Below, in pieces: positions 18,877 through 30,047 of a stretch of DNA of 64,000 nucleotides (its first letter is position 1; each line of letters begins with the position of its first letter). Position numbers and translations under genes: made by a program. The stretch is taken from assembly GCF_900108245.1 (NCBI RefSeq), contig NZ_FNUY01000006.1, positions 186,001 to 250,000 on the forward strand, read 5' to 3'. Source of the stretch: Allobosea lathyri (lineage in GTDB: Bacteria > Pseudomonadota > Alphaproteobacteria > Rhizobiales > Beijerinckiaceae). The notes under the pieces were generated by a model. That model made no database searches and was not told where the DNA came from. It saw only the letters and a program-made list of their open reading frames with translations.

Positions 18877-19017
18877 GTCATGGTCGCCCTTGTGGCGACC
18901 ATCCACGTCTTGCAGCGCCGATGGCAGGTGCGAAGGAGCAGTGGAGGGCAGTTGAAGTCTTTGCTGGCCGAGGCCTGAGTTCAAGACGTGGATGCTCGGC
19001 ACAAGGCCGAGCATGAC
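18877..19017. repeat. Intergenic palindromic repeat, family B
   Basis: GTCATGGTCGCCCTTGTGGC begins a hairpin; the element ends GTGGATGCTCGGCACAAGGC plus CGAGCATGAC. It joins directly to the family-E unit at 19021. Confidence 0.75.
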
Positions 19018-19082
19018 GGGAAGGGCACGGCGCCCCCTCATCCGCCCCTGCCGGGGCACCTTCTCCCGCCAGGGGAGAAGGG
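19013..19082. repeat. 70-bp direct repeat, left copy (B end plus family E)
   Basis: This 70-nt stretch (starts ATGACGGGAAGGGCACGGCG, ends GGGGAGAAGGG) recurs at 19742-19811 with a single mismatch, C19070 versus G19799. The two copies are in the same orientation and bracket the SpoIIAA-like gene. Internally it has the CCCCTGCCGGGG and TTCTCCC...GGGAGAA hairpins of family E. Confidence 0.9.
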
Positions 19083-19099
19083 CAGTGGGCGTCTGCGCC

Positions 19100-19486
19100 T
19101 CACGCCTCCGGGCCGCCCTCGATTTCGGTGGCCCAGGCCAGCGCCGCGTCGAACTCCGCCGGCTTGAAGGATTTGACCTCCACATGGGGGATGATCGGGT
19201 TGGCGATGCCGATGAGGCTTTCGATCCAGCCCTTGTCGGTGACCACCGCCTCGCGCGGGAAGCGTTTCAGCTGGCGGATCATGCTGAGTCCGTAGCGGGC
19301 GTCGCGGAGCCCGGCCCGGAAGGTCATGTCCTCGAAGCCGGTGAGGTCGGCGAGGATGCCGAGCTTTTCGTGGCGCGTGAGCCGGTCTTCGATATCGGCG
19401 ATGACGCCGTCGAGATCGGCCTCCGTCAGGATGCCCGAAAGGCGATAGGCGGCGACGTGGTCGGGCGCGGGCAGGATTTCGAACAT
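19100..19486 (-). CDS. STAS/SEC14-domain (SpoIIAA-like) protein
   Basis: A 128-residue cytosolic protein fitting the SpoIIAA-like fold. It opens with a beta strand and YRLSGILTEADLDGVIADIE, then LGILADLTGFEDMTFRAGLRD, a positively charged helix IRQLKRFPREAVVTDKGWIE, and a C-terminal KSFKPAEFDAALAWA. This pattern (PF11964 type) is widespread in proteobacteria, often as single-domain proteins of unknown role that may bind lipid or partner proteins. It starts at ATG 19486 after CTCAAGGAGGCC, a strong ribosome-binding site. Near-identical 70-bp direct repeats flank it on both sides. Confidence 0.8.
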   Translation of the reverse strand: MFEILPAPDHVAAYRLSGILTEADLDGVIADIEDRLTRHEKLGILADLTGFEDMTFRAGLRDARYGLSMIRQLKRFPREAVVTDKGWIESLIGIANPIIPHVEVKSFKPAEFDAALAWATEIEGGPEA

Positions 19487-19572
19487 GATGGCCTCCTTGA
19501 GCGAGGGAAACGCGCGGGCCTGCCGGAGGTTTCGTGGCGGGATCGTCGAGGAGGCCCCGCCCCGGGAGCGAG

Positions 19573-19746
19573 GCGCGCGTCCCTTCTCCCCCTCGCGGGA
19601 GAAGGTGGCTCGGCGCAGCCGAGACGGATGAGGGGGCGCGCGACGGTGCCCGCGTCATGCTCGGGCTTGACCCGAGCATCTCTGAAACCAGAGTCTTCTT
19701 GTCATGAGCTTCCCGGATCTTCGCTGCGCTGCGTCCTGGGAATGAC
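19573..19746. repeat. Family E and family B palindromes
   Basis: CCCTTCTCCCCCTCGCGGGA and GAAGG...GATGAGGGGGCG form an inverted copy of family E (19573-19637). A family B unit, GTCATGCTCGGGCTTGACCC to GGGAATGAC, follows (19653-19746). Together with the right 70-bp copy these fill most of the 487-bp gap 19487-19973. I see no gene there. Confidence 0.8.
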
Positions 19747-19811
19747 GGGAAGGGCACGGCGCCCCCTCATCCGCCCCTGCCGGGGCACCTTCTCCCGCGA
19801 GGGGAGAAGGG
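19742..19811. repeat. 70-bp direct repeat, right copy
   Basis: Same orientation and 69 of 70 bases identical to 19013-19082. The region after it up to zapE (19812-19973) has no feature I can name. Confidence 0.9.
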
Positions 19812-19973
19812 AAGAGGAAGCCGGAGATCGTCGCGGGGAACCGCGACGATCGCGCAGCCATGTCCGGGCCGCTCTGCGGCGATGCGGGGTTGCGATGGCG
19901 GCGGGGCTAACGTAACCGGGAAGCGTCCCTCCGGTTTCCCGCTCCCCACGCCGATCTCCCGCTCCCCACGCTC

Positions 19974-21152
19974 ATGACAGCCTCGATCACAGACCGTTAC
20001 GCCGCCCTGGTCGAGTCCGGCGCCATCGAGCGCGACCCGGCCCAGATCGCCGTGGTCAAGCGGCTGGCGGCGCTGACCGAGAGGCTGGCCGCGCGCCGGC
20101 TCGCCCGCAAGAGCAGCGCGCTCGGCTGGCTGTTCGGCGGCAAGCCGAACACGACGGATGTGCCCAAGGGGCTCTACATCTGGGGCTCGGTCGGGCGCGG
20201 CAAGACCATGCTGATGGACATGTTCTACGATGCCGTGCCGGTGAAGCGGCGCCGCCGCGTGCATTTCCACGAATTCCTGGCCGATGTGCATGCGCGCATC
20301 TTCGCCTACCGGCAGAAGCTCAGGGCCGGCGAGGTGAAGGAGCCCGATCCGATCGCGCCCATCGCGGCCGAGCTGGCGGAAGAGGCGAACCTGCTCTGTT
20401 TCGACGAGTTCACCGTGACCGATATCGCCGATGCGATGATCCTGGGCCGGCTCTTCACCGCGCTGTTCGCTGCCGGCGTCGTCGTGGTCGCGACATCCAA
20501 TGTCGAGCCGTCGCGGCTCTATGAGGGCGGGCTCAACCGCTCGCTGTTCCTGCCCTTCATCGCGCTGCTGACCGAGAAGGTCGAGGTTGTCAGGCTCGAT
20601 GCCCGCACCGATTTCCGGCTGGAAAAGCTCGGCGGTGCGCCGACCTATCATGTTCCCGCCGATGACAAGGCCAGGGCCGCGCTGGATGCAGCCTTCCGCA
20701 GCCTGTCGGGCTCGGCGCAGGGGCCGGCCCTGACGCTCACCGTCAACGGGCATGATCTCAGGATTCCGCAGGCTGCGGGTGGGGTGGCGCGTGCGAGCTT
20801 CGCCGATCTCTGCAGCCAGGCCTATGGCGCCTCGGATTACATCGCCCTGGCGCAGCGCTTCCATACGCTGGTGCTCGACGACATCCCGGCGATGACGCAG
20901 GACCGCCGCAACGAGGCCAAGCGCTTCATCATCCTGATCGACACGCTCTACGAGCACCACGTCAAGCTGGTCGCCTCGGCGGCGGCCGAGCCGCACGAGC
21001 TCTATGTGGCGAGCCAGGGGCGCGAGGCTTTCGAGTTCGACCGCACGGTGTCGCGGCTGATCGAGATGCGCTCCGACGACTATCTCGCTCTGCCGCATGG
21101 CCGCGCGGATTCGGCTGCGTCAGGCGATTCAGGCGGGCTGGTGGAGACGTGA
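19974..21152 (+). CDS. zapE: Cell division protein ZapE (AFG1-family ATPase)
   Basis: AFG1/ZapE AAA-type ATPases act at the membrane; E. coli ZapE affects Z-ring stability, and mitochondrial homologues aid respiratory-chain quality control. The 392-residue product has Walker A GSVGRGKT (71-78), family motif RRVHFHEFLADVHARI, Walker B LLCFDEFTVTDIADAM and sensor-like VATSNVEPSRLYEGGLNR. The C-terminal AREAFEFDRTVSRLIEM-type segment (ASQGREAFEFDRTVSRL) is also typical. Length agrees with alphaproteobacterial members. In many relatives it lies upstream of mdh; here only a TetR gene intervenes, which supports the assignment. Confidence 0.93.
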   Translation: MTASITDRYAALVESGAIERDPAQIAVVKRLAALTERLAARRLARKSSALGWLFGGKPNTTDVPKGLYIWGSVGRGKTMLMDMFYDAVPVKRRRRVHFHEFLADVHARIFAYRQKLRAGEVKEPDPIAPIAAELAEEANLLCFDEFTVTDIADAMILGRLFTALFAAGVVVVATSNVEPSRLYEGGLNRSLFLPFIALLTEKVEVVRLDARTDFRLEKLGGAPTYHVPADDKARAALDAAFRSLSGSAQGPALTLTVNGHDLRIPQAAGGVARASFADLCSQAYGASDYIALAQRFHTLVLDDIPAMTQDRRNEAKRFIILIDTLYEHHVKLVASAAAEPHELYVASQGREAFEFDRTVSRLIEMRSDDYLALPHGRADSAASGDSGGLVET

Positions 21153-21194
21153 GGATGCTGGACTGTCCCGCGGAGCCGATGCCGTTCCAGAGCC

Positions 21195-21339
21195 GTCATT
21201 CTCGCCCTTGTGGCGAGCATCCACGTCTTGACCACGACCTTCGACCAGCGAGGGCGATGGTCGGGACAAGCCCGACCATGACAGATATGGCATCGGTTCT
21301 GGGTTCCGGGCTCATCGCTGCGCGCTGCCCCGGAATGAC
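21195..21339. repeat. Family B palindrome followed by half of family F
   Basis: GTCATTCTCGCCCTTGTGGC to CGACCATGAC (21195-21282), then TTCTGGGTTCCGGG to CCCCGGAATGAC (21297-21339). The second is half of the full family F element at 59303. It ends 38 nt before the TetR gene. Confidence 0.75.
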
Positions 21340-21376
21340 GGCGCGGCCGTCGCCGCGCTGGATCGGCTGGTAGCGC

Positions 21377-21976
21377 ATGCCCCAGCGCGAACCGAGCGAG
21401 ACCCGCATCCTCACGGTCGCCAGCGAGCATCTGCGCCAGTTCGGGCTGAAGCGCTTCACCGTCGTGGCCGTGGCGGAAGAGGCGGGCATGACGCATGCCA
21501 ATGTCTACCGCTACTTCCCCTCGCGCGCGGCGCTGGTCGATGCGGTCGTCGATGTCTGGCTGAAGGCGACGGAGCGGCGGCTGGCGGATATCGCCGACGG
21601 GCCCGACCCGGCCGACGACAAGCTGGAGCGGCTGATTCTGGCGCTGGCCAAGGCCAATCGCGACCTGCTGGCCGAGGAGCCGCATCTGTTTGCGGCGCTC
21701 TCGCAGGCGGTGGCGAAGCGCCACGCCATCAGCCGGCGCAACCGCACGCGCGTCCGCGCCCTGTTCGAGCGCGTGATCGACGAAGGCATCGCGTCGGGCG
21801 CCTTCGAGCCGCGCGACCGCGACCGCGCCATCGCCTTCGTCATCGACACCACGCACCGTTTCATCCACCCGGCCGCGCTGGCGCTGGAAGCGGACGTGCC
21901 GCAGGCTTCGGTCGATATCCGCCTGTCGACGCTGATCAGGGTGGCGCTGCGGGTGCTTGCGAGCGGCATCGTCTGA
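21377..21976 (+). CDS. TetR/AcrR-family transcriptional regulator
   Basis: A 199-residue regulator. The N-terminal helix-turn-helix covers about 8-55: ETRILTVASEHLRQFGLKRF, then VVAVAEEAGMTHANVYRYFP and SRAALVDAVVD. The last ~140 residues are a helical ligand/dimer domain, with no recognisable effector clue. ATG at 21377 matches the expected start of the HTH. It sits between zapE and the mdh-suc run on the same strand. An AT-rich dyad lies 12 nt past its stop, in front of mdh, so control of mdh is possible but unproven. Confidence 0.88.
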   Translation: MPQREPSETRILTVASEHLRQFGLKRFTVVAVAEEAGMTHANVYRYFPSRAALVDAVVDVWLKATERRLADIADGPDPADDKLERLILALAKANRDLLAEEPHLFAALSQAVAKRHAISRRNRTRVRALFERVIDEGIASGAFEPRDRDRAIAFVIDTTHRFIHPAALALEADVPQASVDIRLSTLIRVALRVLASGIV

Positions 21977-21987
21977 AGATTTTTGTG

Positions 21988-22012
21988 ACAAATTACTTTT
22001 TTTGTAACTTGT
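21988..22012. promoter_or_regulatory. AT-rich dyad in the mdh upstream region
   Basis: ACAAATTAC and GTAACTTGT are inverted arms (8 of 9 pairs) around seven T residues. It is the most AT-rich sequence in the 260-bp region before mdh. It could be an operator or part of the promoter. The rest of the gap (22020-22236) is GC-rich and contains a small GGGCCCTTTGGGCC palindrome but no clear terminator. Confidence 0.45.
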
Positions 22013-22233
22013 AATCGCTCTATTTTTCGCCAATCGCGGGACCGGCTGCCCGGCCTGCTAGCCCAAGCTGTTGAAAAGGCTTAAAGAGGCCGGCGGCGCG
22101 CGGCGGATGCCGGCGCTGCCGGCGCGATTTGGCCGTCTCATCACAAGGGTTGCGGCAAAAGGGCCCTTTGGGCCAAAGGAACGCACGGTTTCGCCGGCTT
22201 GCCGGCATCTTGCAGCGCTAGGACAAGGACTAG

Positions 22234-23199
<966 letters not shown>

Positions 23200-23204
23200 G
23201 ATAG

Positions 23205-23277
23205 GCGGATGGCGAGGTGGCGAGCGGCGCATAGAGCCCCGCCTTCCACCCTTCGCCGTTCGTCGTTCGCCATTCGC
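23205..23277. repeat. Imperfect inverted repeat in the mdh-sucC gap
   Basis: GCGGATGGCGAGGTGGCGAG on the left pairs with GTTCGTCGTTCGCCATTCGC on the right with several mismatches. Different in sequence from families A-F. Confidence 0.6.
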
Positions 23278-23300
23278 GCTCTTCCAACAGGACATCACGC

Positions 23301-24497
<1,197 letters not shown>

Positions 24498-24506
24498 GGA
24501 GCAACC

Positions 24507-25391
24507 ATGTCCATCCTGATCGACAAGAATACCAAGGTCATCTGCCAGGGGTTCACCGGCAAGAACGGCACCTTCCACTCCGAGCAGGCGATCGCCTATG
24601 GCACGCAGATGGTCGGCGGCACCTCGCCGGGCAAGGGCGGCTCGCTTCATCTCGGCCTGCCGGTCTTCGACACCGTCGTCGAGGCCCGCGAGAAGACCGG
24701 CGCCACCGCGTCCGTCGTCTATGTGCCGCCTCCGGGCGCCGCGGATGCGATCTGCGAGGCGATCGACGCCGAGATCCCGCTGATCATCTGCATCACCGAG
24801 GGCATCCCGGTGCTCGACATGGTCAGAGTCAAGCGCTCGCTGTCGGGCTCCAAGTCGCGCCTGATCGGCCCGAACTGCCCCGGCGTCGTCACGGCGGGCG
24901 AGAGCAAGATCGGCATCATGCCGGCCAACATCTTCAAGCCGGGCTCCGTCGGCATTGTTTCGCGCTCGGGCACGCTTACCTATGAAGCCGTGTTCCAGAC
25001 CACGCGCGAAGGCCTCGGCCAGACCACTGCCGTCGGTATCGGCGGCGACCCGGTCAAGGGCACCGAGTTCATCGACATGCTCGAGATGTTCCTGGCCGAC
25101 GAGCACACCAAGTCGATCGTGATGATCGGCGAGATCGGCGGCTCGGCGGAAGAGGACGCGGCGCAGTTCATCAAGGACGAAGCCAAGCGTGGCCGCAAGA
25201 AGCCGATGGTTGGCTTCATCGCCGGCCGCACGGCGCCTCCGGGTCGTCGCATGGGCCATGCCGGTGCGATCATCTCGGGCGGCAAGGGCGGCGCGGAAGA
25301 CAAGATCGCGGCCATGGAAGCGGCCGGCATCCGGGTCTCGCCTTCGCCGGCGCGCCTTGGAAAGACCTTGGTCGACGTGTTGAAGGGCTGA
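24507..25391 (+). CDS. sucD: Succinyl-CoA synthetase subunit alpha
   Basis: CoA-binding and phospho-accepting subunit. The 294-residue product has the CoA site [25 protein letters not shown] (113-127 region), SRSGTLTYE, and active-site His251 in [18 protein letters not shown], the residue phosphorylated during catalysis. GAGGAGCAACC precedes the ATG at 24507. The 154-nt gap to sucA contains a family B palindrome. Confidence 0.97.
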   Translation: MSILIDKNTKVICQGFTGKNGTFHSEQAIAYGTQMVGGTSPGKGGSLHLGLPVFDTVVEAREKTGATASVVYVPPPGAADAICEAIDAEIPLIICITEGIPVLDMVRVKRSLSGSKSRLIGPNCPGVVTAGESKIGIMPANIFKPGSVGIVSRSGTLTYEAVFQTTREGLGQTTAVGIGGDPVKGTEFIDMLEMFLADEHTKSIVMIGEIGGSAEEDAAQFIKDEAKRGRKKPMVGFIAGRTAPPGRRMGHAGAIISGGKGGAEDKIAAMEAAGIRVSPSPARLGKTLVDVLKG

Positions 25392-25414
25392 CGCGCGCAG
25401 GCGCGCCGGAGCGG

Positions 25415-25503
25415 GTCGTGGTCGGGCTTGACCCGACCATCCCGTCCCGGTGCTGCGACGACGCAAAACGGCATGAGATGCCCGGGTCAAGCCCGGGCAT
25501 GAC
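25415..25503. repeat. Family B palindrome in the sucD-sucA gap
   Basis: GTGGTCGGGCTTGACCCGAC, then ATGCCCGGGTCAAGCCCGGG. Two good hairpins in a would-be polycistronic transcript. Confidence 0.8.
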
Positions 25504-25545
25504 GACAAGACGAAGCGGTAGGCAGGAAGAAGGCAGGATAAGACC

Positions 25546-28503
25546 ATGGCTCGCCAGGACATCAACGAGGCTCTCGCGCAGACGGGTTTCCTCTATGGCG
25601 GCAACGCAGCCTATATCGAGGACCTCTACGCCCGCTATCAGGCCGATCCGAAATCGGTCGACGAGCAGTGGCAGGGGTTCTTCGCGGGCCTGAAGGATGA
25701 GGGCTCAGCCATCATCCAGAATGCCAAGGGCGCGTCCTGGAAGAAGCCGAACTGGCCGGTTCCCGCCAATGGCGAACTGATCTCGGCGCTGGACGGCAAC
25801 TGGGCCGTCGTCGAGAAGGCCGTCTCGGACAAGCTCGGCGCCAAGGCAAAGGCTGCCGGCGCGACGCTCAGCGCCTCCGACGTGCAGCAGGCGACGCGCG
25901 ATTCCGTGCGCGCGATCATGCTGATCCGCGCCTACCGCATGCGCGGCCATCTTCATGCCAAGCTCGATCCGCTCGACATCGAGCAGGCGAGGGATCCCGA
26001 GGAGCTGTCACCGGCAGCCTTCGGCTTCGCCGAGGCCGATCTCGACCGCAAGATCTTCATCGACAACGTGCTGGGAATGGAATTCGCCACCATCCGCGAG
26101 ATGGTTGCCGTGTTGCAGCGGACCTATTGCAGCACCGTCGGCATCGAGTTCATGCACATCTCCGATCCCGAGCAGAAGGCCTGGCTGCAGGAGCGGATCG
26201 AGGGACCCGACAAGGAAATCGCCTTCACCCGCGAAGGCAAGAAGGCGATCCTGAACAAGCTCGTCGAGGCCGAGGGCTTCGAGAAGTTCATCGACCTGAA
26301 ATATACCGGCACCAAGCGCTTCGGCCTTGACGGCGGCGAGTCCCTGATCCCGGCGCTGGAGCAGATCATCAAGCGCGGCGGTGCGCTCGGCGTGCGCGAC
26401 ATCGTGTTCGGCATGCCCCATCGCGGCCGCCTCAACGTGCTCACCCAGGTTCTGGGCAAGCCGCATCGCGCGCTGTTCCACGAGTTCAAGGGCGGCTCTT
26501 TCGCGCCCGATGATGTCGAGGGCTCGGGCGACGTGAAGTACCATCTCGGTGCCTCCAGCGATCGCGAATTCGACGGCAACAATGTCCACGTCTCGCTGAC
26601 CGCCAACCCGTCGCATCTCGAGATCGTCGATCCCGTCGTGCTCGGCAAGGTGCGCGCCAAGCAGGACCAGTTCGGCGACATCGTCGAGCGTTCCAAGGTG
26701 CTGCCGCTGCTGCTGCATGGCGACGCTGCCTTCGCCGGCCAGGGCGTGGTCGCGGAATGCCTCGGCCTGTCCGGGCTGAAGGGCCACCGGACCGGCGGTT
26801 CGATCCATTTCATCGTGAACAACCAGATCGGCTTCACGACCTATCCGCGCTATTCGCGTTCCTCGCCCTATCCGTCCGACGTGGCGAAGATGGTCGAGGC
26901 TCCGGTCTTCCATGTGAATGGCGACGATCCGGAAGCGGTCGTCTTCGCGGCCAAGATCGCGATCGAGTTCCGGCAGAAGTTCCACAAGCCGGTCGTGGTC
27001 GACATGTTCTGCTATCGCCGCTTCGGCCATAACGAGGGCGACGAGCCGGGCTTCACCCAGCCACTGATGTACCGCAAGATCCGCGCCCACAAGACGACTT
27101 TGGAGCTCTACAGCGCCAAGCTCGAGGCCGAGGGCGTCCTGCTGCCGGGCGAGCTCGACGAGGCTCGCGCTGCCTGGAAGGCCAAGCTGGAAGTCGAGTT
27201 CGAGGCCGGACAGGCGTTCAAGCCGAACAAGGCCGACTGGCTCGACGGCCGCTGGGCCGGCATGAAGGCGATCCGCGCCGACGAGGACGATCCGCGTCGC
27301 GGCGCCACCGGCGTTCCCGCCGAGGTGCTCAAGGAGATCACCGAGAAGATCACGGCGGTGCCGCCAGGCTTCAACGTCCACAAGACCATCCAGCGCTTCC
27401 TGGACAACCGCCGCAAGGCGATCGAGACCGGGCAGGGCATCGACTGGGCGACCGCCGAGGCCCTGGCCTTCGGCTCGCTGCTGCTCGACGGCAACCCGGT
27501 CAGGCTCTCGGGCCAGGACAGCGAGCGCGGCACCTTCTCGCAGCGCCATTCGGTGCTGATCGACCAGGAAACCGAAGCCCGCCACACCTCGCTCAACACC
27601 ATCCGCGAGGGCCAGTCGCGCTACGAGGTCATCAACTCGATGCTCTCGGAAGAAGCGGTGCTCGGCTTCGAATACGGCTACACCCTGTCGGAGCCCAACG
27701 CCCTGACCTGCTGGGAAGCGCAGTTCGGCGACTTCGCCAATGGCGCGCAGGTGCTGTTCGACCAGTTCATCTCGTCGGGCGAGCGCAAATGGCTGCGCAT
27801 GTCGGGCCTCGTCTGCCTGCTGCCGCATGGCTATGAGGGCCAGGGGCCGGAGCATTCCTCGGCTCGCCTGGAGCGCTTCCTGCAGATGTGCGCGGAAGAC
27901 AACATGCAGGTGGCGAACTGCTCGACGCCGGCGAGCTACTTCCACATCCTGCGCCGCCAGCTGAAGCGCGATTTCCGCAAGCCGCTGATTCTGATGACGC
28001 CGAAGTCGCTGCTGCGCCACAAGCGCTGCGTCTCCGACCTCAGCGAATTGGCCGAGGGCTCGACCTTCCACCGCGTGCTGCATGACGACGCCGAGCGCGG
28101 CCGTTCGACGACGAAGCTGGTCAAGGATTCCAAGATCCGCCGCGTCGTGCTGTGCTCGGGCAAGGTCTATTTCGACCTGCTCGAAGAGCGCGAGAAGCGC
28201 GGCATCGACGATGTCTACCTGATGCGCGTCGAGCAGCTCTATCCGTTCCCGCTGAAGACGCTGGCGCAGGAGCTGGCGCGCTTCAAGGGCGCGGACGTGA
28301 TCTGGTGCCAGGAAGAGCCGAAGAACATGGGCTCCTGGACCTTCGTCGAGCCCTATCTCGAATGGGTGCTGGGTCATGCCGGGGTCAAGTCGAAGCGGCC
28401 GCGCTATGTCGGGCGCCCGGCTTCGGCTGCGACGGCCACAGGCCTGATGTCGAAGCACCTCGCTCAGCTCGCCGCCTTCCTGGACGAAGCTTTTGCCGCT
28501 TGA
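25546..28503 (+). CDS. sucA: 2-Oxoglutarate dehydrogenase E1 component
   Basis: Thiamine-diphosphate-dependent decarboxylase of the 2-oxoglutarate dehydrogenase complex. The 985-residue product has the N-terminal E2-binding segment (GGNAAYIEDLYARYQADPKS), the RDIVFGMPHRGRLNVL motif, ThDP/Mg site GDAAFAGQGVVAECLGLS followed by IHFIVNNQIGFTT, the conserved VVDMFCYRRFGHNEGDEP, and the transketolase-like C-terminal half (GYEGQGPEHSSARLERFLQM). ATG at 25546 follows GGCAGGA. It makes succinyl-CoA together with SucB and LpdA downstream, directly feeding SucCD encoded upstream. Confidence 0.97.
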   Translation: MARQDINEALAQTGFLYGGNAAYIEDLYARYQADPKSVDEQWQGFFAGLKDEGSAIIQNAKGASWKKPNWPVPANGELISALDGNWAVVEKAVSDKLGAKAKAAGATLSASDVQQATRDSVRAIMLIRAYRMRGHLHAKLDPLDIEQARDPEELSPAAFGFAEADLDRKIFIDNVLGMEFATIREMVAVLQRTYCSTVGIEFMHISDPEQKAWLQERIEGPDKEIAFTREGKKAILNKLVEAEGFEKFIDLKYTGTKRFGLDGGESLIPALEQIIKRGGALGVRDIVFGMPHRGRLNVLTQVLGKPHRALFHEFKGGSFAPDDVEGSGDVKYHLGASSDREFDGNNVHVSLTANPSHLEIVDPVVLGKVRAKQDQFGDIVERSKVLPLLLHGDAAFAGQGVVAECLGLSGLKGHRTGGSIHFIVNNQIGFTTYPRYSRSSPYPSDVAKMVEAPVFHVNGDDPEAVVFAAKIAIEFRQKFHKPVVVDMFCYRRFGHNEGDEPGFTQPLMYRKIRAHKTTLELYSAKLEAEGVLLPGELDEARAAWKAKLEVEFEAGQAFKPNKADWLDGRWAGMKAIRADEDDPRRGATGVPAEVLKEITEKITAVPPGFNVHKTIQRFLDNRRKAIETGQGIDWATAEALAFGSLLLDGNPVRLSGQDSERGTFSQRHSVLIDQETEARHTSLNTIREGQSRYEVINSMLSEEAVLGFEYGYTLSEPNALTCWEAQFGDFANGAQVLFDQFISSGERKWLRMSGLVCLLPHGYEGQGPEHSSARLERFLQMCAEDNMQVANCSTPASYFHILRRQLKRDFRKPLILMTPKSLLRHKRCVSDLSELAEGSTFHRVLHDDAERGRSTTKLVKDSKIRRVVLCSGKVYFDLLEEREKRGIDDVYLMRVEQLYPFPLKTLAQELARFKGADVIWCQEEPKNMGSWTFVEPYLEWVLGHAGVKSKRPRYVGRPASAATATGLMSKHLAQLAAFLDEAFAA

Positions 28504-28511
28504 ATACCGCT

Positions 28512-28604
28512 GTCATCCCGGGCGATCGTAGATCGACCCGGGATCCATTCCTGACCCGTTCCGGAATGGATCCCGGCTCTGCGCTTCGCTCCGGCCCGGA
28601 TGAC
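28512..28604. repeat. Family A palindrome in the sucA-sucB gap
   Basis: GTCATCCCGGGCGATCG to GGCCCGGATGAC with paired GGATCCATTCC and GGAATGGATCC. Starts 8 nt after the sucA stop. Confidence 0.85.
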
Positions 28605-28636
28605 GCCCACGAGACTTGAGGAAGAAGAGGCCTGAC

Positions 28637-29923
28637 ATGGCGACCGAAATCCGCGTACCCACCCTCGGCGAATCCGTCTCCGAGGCCACCATCGGCAAGT
28701 GGTTCAAGAAGCCGGGCGATGCGGTGAAGGCCGACGAGCCTTTGGTCGAGCTCGAGACCGACAAGGTCACGCTCGAGGTCAACGCACCGTCGGCCGGCGT
28801 GCTCGGCGAGATCGTCGCCAAGGAGGGCGATACGGTCGGCGTCAGCGCGCTGCTGGGCATGATCACGGCGGGCGACGGCAAGGCAGCCGCTCCCAAGGCC
28901 GAAGAGAAGAAGGCCGATACCGCGGTGGCGCAGGCTGCCGGCAAGGCTGGCGAGGCCACCTCGGCGGCTGCCGAGAAGAAGGCTGGCGAAGTCGCTGGCG
29001 ACACGACGATCAAGCCTGCGACCAAGGCCGCCGATTCCGGTCCCGCCGTCAGCCGCCTTGCGGCCGAGAGCGGTGTCGATCCGGCATCGGTGAATGCCTC
29101 GGGCAAGGACGGCCGCGTCACCAAGGGCGACATGCTGGCCGCGATCGCGACCGGGCCGGCCGTTGCGGCCTCCGCGCCTGCCGCTCCGGTTCAGGTGCGT
29201 GCGCCGTCGGCTCCCGACGACGCCTCGCGCGAAGAGCGCGTGAAGATGACCAAGCTGCGCCAGACCATCGCGCGCCGCCTCAAGGAGGCCCAGTCCACGG
29301 CGGCGATGCTGACCACCTTCAACGAGGTGGATATGTCGGCGGTGATGGCGCTGCGCAACCAGTACAAGGACGTGTTCGAGAAGAAGCACGGCGTGAAGCT
29401 CGGCTTCATGGGCTTCTTCGTGAAGGCCTGCGTGCAGGCGCTGAAGGAGATCCCCTCCGTCAACGCCGAGATCGACGGCACCGACATCGTCTACAAGAAC
29501 TACTACCATGTCGCGGTCGCCGTCGGCACCGACAAGGGCCTCGTCGTGCCCGTCGTGCGCGATGCCGACCAGCTCTCCATCGCCGGCGTCGAGAAGGCGA
29601 TCGGCGTGCTCGGCAAGAAGGCCCGCGACGGCGCCCTCAAGATCGAGGACATGCAGGGCGGCACCTTCACCATCTCGAATGGCGGCGTCTACGGCTCGCT
29701 GATGTCGACGCCGATCCTGAACGCGCCGCAATCGGCGATCCTGGGCATGCACAAGATCCAGGAGCGCCCGATGGTCGTCGGCGGCCAGATCGTGGTGCGC
29801 CCGATGATGTACCTGGCGGTCAGCTACGACCACCGCATCATCGACGGCAAGGAAGCGGTGACCTTCCTCGTCCGCATCAAGGAGGCGCTGGAGGACCCGG
29901 CGCGTCTCGTTCTCGATCTCTGA
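28637..29923 (+). CDS. sucB: 2-Oxoglutarate dehydrogenase E2, dihydrolipoyl succinyltransferase
   Basis: Transfers the succinyl group to CoA via a lipoyl arm. The 428-residue product has a lipoyl domain (2-76) with Lys43 in [14 protein letters not shown], an Ala/Lys-rich linker (80-130), the peripheral subunit-binding domain (about 132-170, [20 protein letters not shown]), and the catalytic domain with [17 protein letters not shown] containing His399. The start at 28637 is preferred over an in-frame codon at 28616: AAGAAGAGG precedes it and [13 protein letters not shown] is the usual beginning. Confidence 0.97.
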   Translation: MATEIRVPTLGESVSEATIGKWFKKPGDAVKADEPLVELETDKVTLEVNAPSAGVLGEIVAKEGDTVGVSALLGMITAGDGKAAAPKAEEKKADTAVAQAAGKAGEATSAAAEKKAGEVAGDTTIKPATKAADSGPAVSRLAAESGVDPASVNASGKDGRVTKGDMLAAIATGPAVAASAPAAPVQVRAPSAPDDASREERVKMTKLRQTIARRLKEAQSTAAMLTTFNEVDMSAVMALRNQYKDVFEKKHGVKLGFMGFFVKACVQALKEIPSVNAEIDGTDIVYKNYYHVAVAVGTDKGLVVPVVRDADQLSIAGVEKAIGVLGKKARDGALKIEDMQGGTFTISNGGVYGSLMSTPILNAPQSAILGMHKIQERPMVVGGQIVVRPMMYLAVSYDHRIIDGKEAVTFLVRIKEALEDPARLVLDL

Positions 29924-29938
29924 GACATAGATAATATC

Positions 29939-30024
29939 GTCATGCCCGGGCCCGTCCCGGGCATCCGCGACTTTCCTTCCGGCCTTCCGAAGACGTGGAT
30001 GGTCGGGACAAGCCCGACCATGAC
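29939..30024. repeat. Family B palindrome in the sucB-lpdA gap
   Basis: GTCATGCCCGGGCCCGTCCC with GGGCAT, then ATGGTCGGGACAAGCCCGAC and CATGAC. It separates sucB from lpdA, whose start is 24 nt further. Confidence 0.8.
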
Positions 30025-30047
30025 GGGCCGCTGAGAGGCTTTTAGTG

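Noticed and set aside
18525..19017. GIY-YIG protein as part of a mobile intron or homing element
   Set aside because: The domain stands alone, has no intron or insertion site around it, and the repeats nearby are the same dispersed families seen elsewhere.
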